Shown: in pieces, positions 61,206 through 64,000 of the stretch | Layout of the letters: each line of letters begins with the position of its first letter | Numbering within the stretch: the stretch's first letter is position 1 | Source of the DNA: Bacillota bacterium | GTDB lineage: Bacteria > Bacillota > Clostridia > Lachnospirales > Lachnospiraceae | Direction: 5' to 3' | Length of the DNA stretch: 64,000 bases | Assembly: GCA_023402845.1 (NCBI GenBank) | Contig: JAEYFP010000002.1 | Coordinates: 1 to 64,000 of the forward strand | Made by a program: the position numbers and the translations under genes | Notes under the pieces: model-generated | The model's database searches: none | The model's input: only the letters and a program-made list of their open reading frames with translations | Told to the model about the DNA's origin: nothing

Positions 61206-61240
61206 AGAGCCGGAAACCACATTGCTGCGGCACCGGCTCT
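61206..61240 (+). terminator. Stem-loop after recJ
   Basis: AGAGCCGG pairs with CCGGCTCT around a 19-base loop. No T run follows, so terminator activity is doubtful. The remaining 61241-61487 holds the promoter of the next gene and AT-rich direct repeats (TTCAAAAACA, TTCAAAAAAA) but no gene. Confidence 0.45.
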
Positions 61241-61412
61241 ACGTTCTCTTATGAGGGGGGAGATAGTGAGTGTTTATCAACTATCCAAGACCTATTATAG
61301 GGAGGAAATGTGTTTAATCTGTGTTTAAAATCTAAAAAAAGTTTTAAGAATCTTAAGAATAACCGGAAATTTCATGAAGATTCAAAAACATTCAAAAAAA
61401 TGTAAAAAGAGC

Positions 61413-61440
61413 TTGAGGTTGGAATATTTTATGCTATACT
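61413..61440 (+). promoter_or_regulatory. Promoter of the membrane protein at 61488
   Basis: TTGAGG (61413-61418), 16 bases, TATACT (61435-61440). Confidence 0.55.
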
Positions 61441-61487
61441 AAAAGGCAGATATCAGGGGGGATCAATTAGACAACGAGGAATTGTTT

Positions 61488-63599
61488 ATGAAAATCAAAT
61501 TGATCCAAAACAAAAGGCTTATCGCACATGCAGTGATTTATTTGCTCATCATTGCAGGTATTGCCGGCTTAATTTATATGAATCGTGCCGGTAAGGAGTA
61601 CCAGATGTTTAATCATCCGAAGGTACTCACAAATGGAAATGACATTGAGACGGAGCGAATCTCCCTGCCGAAAGGGAGCTATTATCTCGTTGTGAACTAT
61701 GCCGTTTCGGCTGATATTCCGGTCACAGTATACATCGATCAGAATAAGCAGATTACGGGCAGCCTGATGAGAAATCAAACAGGTGCTTATTATACGATCT
61801 CATTTGAGCTGAAAGAGCCTACAAGTCTTTTTCATATGGTTTTTAAAAATGGCGGGGTGAATGGTTTCCAGCTTTATAATTATGAAATGTCTGCAGACCG
61901 GGTGTTTTATAACGATGACATGTATTTTGCCTTAATATTCGTACTACTGGCCGTGCTGCTTTATTTGTTTTTGCACAGTGGATTCTTCCGGGAACTGCCG
62001 GCAAGAGGAAGAACGGTTTTTCTGGTGCTGTGCGGCCTTGTATTGTTTTCCAGCTATCCGATGTTTACAGATTATCTTGTGCAGGGGCATGACCTGCAGG
62101 TCCATCTGATGCGGATAGAGGGAGTAAAGGATGCGCTGCTGAACGGACAGCTTCTTGCCGTGATTTATCCGAACAGCAATAACGGGTATGGGACGCTGGG
62201 CTTTACTTATCCGAATTTCTTTTTATATCTGCCAGCGGTTTTGCGAATGTTTGACGTGTCGATGGTGACTTCTTATCAAACACTGCTGATACTGATCAAC
62301 ATCGCGACGGCGGCAGCTGTTTATTTTTCGGTCAAATCCGTTTCCAAATCGGATTACGCATCCCTGACCGCGAGCGTACTGTATATGCTTGCACCCTACC
62401 GATTAAGTGACTTGTATGTCCGAGGCGCGCTCGGGGAGTCGCTTGCGATGATTTTTCTGCCGGTGGCACTGGCCGGCCTGTATCATGTTTTTCTCGGCGA
62501 AAAGAAAAAATGGTATCTGCTCGTCATTGGATATACAGGGATTTTGCAGTCTCATGTGTTAAGCTGCCTGCTGATCGCGTTCGCTTCGGTTATGATCGGC
62601 ATTTTGCTCTTTAAATATCTCCTTGCAGACAGACGGTATTTTGCGCTGTTAAAAGCACTTGGCGTTTCAGTGATACTGAATATCTGGTATTTGATTCCGT
62701 TTTTTGCGTTTTCTAAAAATCCGCTTGGTTTAAGTTCGATTGAAAATTCCGATTTCTATGAGGACGCCATTTTTGCGGGGCAGTTGTTTATGACAAAGGC
62801 ATCAACATATGTGCCGCTTGCGACGGAGAAGGGCATCGGTCTGGAAATGCAGCTGTCGATCGGCATGGCGGGCTGTGCGGCCTTGCTTTTGATTGCAATA
62901 TTCTTATTTTGTGAAAGGGAACAGCGGGTGCGGTTTCATACAGACGGTACTTATCATTGGCTTTTCATTATGATTGTGCTGAGCGTGCTGATGATTTTTC
63001 TGTCTACGACGATCTTTCCATGGAAAAGGCTGTCCGATTTTTCTCTGATCAAGTCAGTCATGGAGCTGGTACAGTTTCCGTTCCGGTTTTTGACGGTCGC
63101 GACAGTGTGCCTGTCGTTTGGCTGCGGGCTTGCCATAGTAAAGTCAGCTCTTTTAAACAGATATAGAAAAGAGCTGTTTGTCATTCTGCTTTTGCTGAGT
63201 CTGATCGGCGCTTATGAAATGCTCGATGAATATATCAGGCAGGAGGTTTCTGTTACGAATGTTTCCGGCGGTTTTTCAGAAAAGGAGCTTCCGGAATATT
63301 GGCCGCAGGGAACGGCCAGAGAGCAGTTTAAGGATACACAGCCGCATGAATATCATGCGGAGCTTTCAGATTATGAGAAAAAAGGAACAGCAATCACATT
63401 TTCTTATACTGCGGACGAAGAGGATGCTTCTGTGACGCTGCCGCTTTTGCTCTATCCGGGGTATTACGCGAAGCTGGACGACGGAACCTATCTGCAGATA
63501 GAGTCAAATGAAGATAATAAAGTGAGGGTATTGCTTCCCGGGACGTCTGTGAAACAGACCGTGACGGTGGGGTACAGTTATTGGAGGATTTTTTGGTGA
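61488..63599 (+). CDS. Large polytopic membrane protein, glycosyltransferase-C-like
   Basis: A 703-aa protein. Segment 1 is near residues 14-30, followed by an extracellular domain of about 110 residues. About ten further segments lie between 142 and 590 (HDLQVHLMRIEGVKDALLNGQ after segment 3 resembles the conserved acidic loop of GT-C enzymes), and an external C-terminal domain follows. I read it as a lipid-linked-sugar transferase or YfhO-like protein, but the function is not proven. It overlaps the next gene (4 bases), a cardiolipin synthase, which suggests envelope lipid or glycan work. ATG 61488 follows GAGGAA. Confidence 0.6.
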   Translation: MKIKLIQNKRLIAHAVIYLLIIAGIAGLIYMNRAGKEYQMFNHPKVLTNGNDIETERISLPKGSYYLVVNYAVSADIPVTVYIDQNKQITGSLMRNQTGAYYTISFELKEPTSLFHMVFKNGGVNGFQLYNYEMSADRVFYNDDMYFALIFVLLAVLLYLFLHSGFFRELPARGRTVFLVLCGLVLFSSYPMFTDYLVQGHDLQVHLMRIEGVKDALLNGQLLAVIYPNSNNGYGTLGFTYPNFFLYLPAVLRMFDVSMVTSYQTLLILINIATAAAVYFSVKSVSKSDYASLTASVLYMLAPYRLSDLYVRGALGESLAMIFLPVALAGLYHVFLGEKKKWYLLVIGYTGILQSHVLSCLLIAFASVMIGILLFKYLLADRRYFALLKALGVSVILNIWYLIPFFAFSKNPLGLSSIENSDFYEDAIFAGQLFMTKASTYVPLATEKGIGLEMQLSIGMAGCAALLLIAIFLFCEREQRVRFHTDGTYHWLFIMIVLSVLMIFLSTTIFPWKRLSDFSLIKSVMELVQFPFRFLTVATVCLSFGCGLAIVKSALLNRYRKELFVILLLLSLIGAYEMLDEYIRQEVSVTNVSGGFSEKELPEYWPQGTAREQFKDTQPHEYHAELSDYEKKGTAITFSYTADEEDASVTLPLLLYPGYYAKLDDGTYLQIESNEDNKVRVLLPGTSVKQTVTVGYSYWRIFW

Positions 63600-64000
63600 G
63601 TTCGGAGATTCTTTCAGAAAAAACGAAATATAAGAGTAAATCAATGTTTTTTCGGGTGCTGTTCAGCAGGACGATGATTACATTCGTGATGCTGCTCATC
63701 CAGATTATTTTTCTTGCCGGTGTCTTTGTGTGGCTGAACAGCTACAGCAGCTATATCCTTTTAAGCTGCAGTATTCTGGGAGCGCTGCTCGTTATTTTTT
63801 TGATCAGCAGCAACGGCAGGGCGGAGTTTGAATTTGCATGGATTATCATTATTTGTGTGCTTCCTGTATTCGGTGTAATGCTGTATTTATTTGTATTGCT
63901 GAATCCCGGCAGTCTCGGAAGGCAGAAACTGCTGGAGCGGCGCGTGAAGGAGACAGAAGAATATTTTGCTGCACAGGAGTATGTTGAGGAAGCGCTTAAC
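63596..64000 (+). CDS. Cardiolipin synthase, N-terminal part (cut by window end)
   Basis: The first 135 residues of a PLD-family cardiolipin synthase. Two N-terminal membrane segments (about residues 29-50 and 55-69) precede the PLDc_N motif (EFEFAWIIIICVLPVFGVMLYLF), and then a charged cytosolic stretch begins. The two HKD motifs would lie beyond 64000. GTG 63596 has GGAGG at 63582-63586; it overlaps the stop of the upstream gene by 4 bases. It joins two phosphatidylglycerol molecules to cardiolipin. Confidence 0.82.
   Translation, partial: MSSEILSEKTKYKSKSMFFRVLFSRTMITFVMLLIQIIFLAGVFVWLNSYSSYILLSCSILGALLVIFLISSNGRAEFEFAWIIIICVLPVFGVMLYLFVLLNPGSLGRQKLLERRVKETEEYFAAQEYVEEALN

Overview
The window reads as a chromosomal segment of a Gram-positive, low-to-mid GC, anaerobic Clostridia, most likely a Lachnospiraceae-like member. 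The evidence is a SCIFF peptide with its radical SAM maturase, a TIGR04086 membrane protein, a DUF1540 protein, a fused SecDF, an infC-rpmI-rplT operon with an L20-type leader, strong AGGAGG ribosome binding sites and TTGACA/TATAAT promoters. I see no phage, transposase, integrase or CRISPR array. This placement rests on family knowledge, not on a database search.

Layout. 0-6 kb: an Lsa-type ABC-F ribosome-protection gene behind an attenuator-like leader, a GreA factor, a nucleoid-associated protein, a D-lactate dehydrogenase and two overlapping flavodoxin-like genes. 6-12 kb: a response-regulator/degenerate-GGDEF/EAL protein overlapping an HPt protein, a SEC-C protein, a small membrane protein, thrS and a DUF1540 protein. 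12-19 kb: an AT-richer catabolic operon with a LacI regulator, a binding protein, two permeases, an enolase-superfamily dehydratase and an RraA-like aldolase. It is probably for an unidentified sugar acid. 19-27 kb: a TM2 protein, a PadR/HAAS pair, infC-rpmI-rplT, a MoxR/DUF58/membrane-protein set with a phosphopantetheinyl transferase, and a tRNA-Pro with an AGG anticodon.

27-34 kb is accessory-looking: a toxin-antitoxin pair next to the tRNA, a small membrane protein downstream of a frameshifted sigma factor, a DUF3795 protein, a methyltransferase fused to a MarR-type domain, a LUD protein, a GNAT protein and a VOC protein. 34-39 kb: a two-component system followed directly by an ABC transporter of the peptide-antibiotic sensing/efflux layout. 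39-52 kb: a GNAT protein, a double-HD c-di-GMP phosphodiesterase, a signal-less amidase, an OhrR-like regulator with a glutathione peroxidase, a bactofilin-like membrane protein, an acyltransferase, an SDR enzyme, a signal-less SpoIID-like protein, a GH1 beta-glucosidase and a GntR/ABC operon. 52-64 kb: a zinc-ribbon membrane protein, two PLP enzymes of sulfur amino acid metabolism, TIGR04086, scfA-scfB, secDF, recJ, a large polytopic membrane protein and the start of a cardiolipin synthase.

Several genes carry readable control DNA: a LacI operator palindrome, a tandem 14-bp repeat before padR, an operator inside the promoter of the methyltransferase-MarR gene, an OhrR-like box, a GntR palindrome over a promoter, and the L20 leader. 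The least explained items are the methyltransferase-MarR fusion with its own operator, the dehydratase/RraA operon, a 20-bp intergenic repeat found twice (with a related hairpin a third time), and the one-base frameshift in the sigma factor. The scfA gene is short (47 codons) and easily missed.
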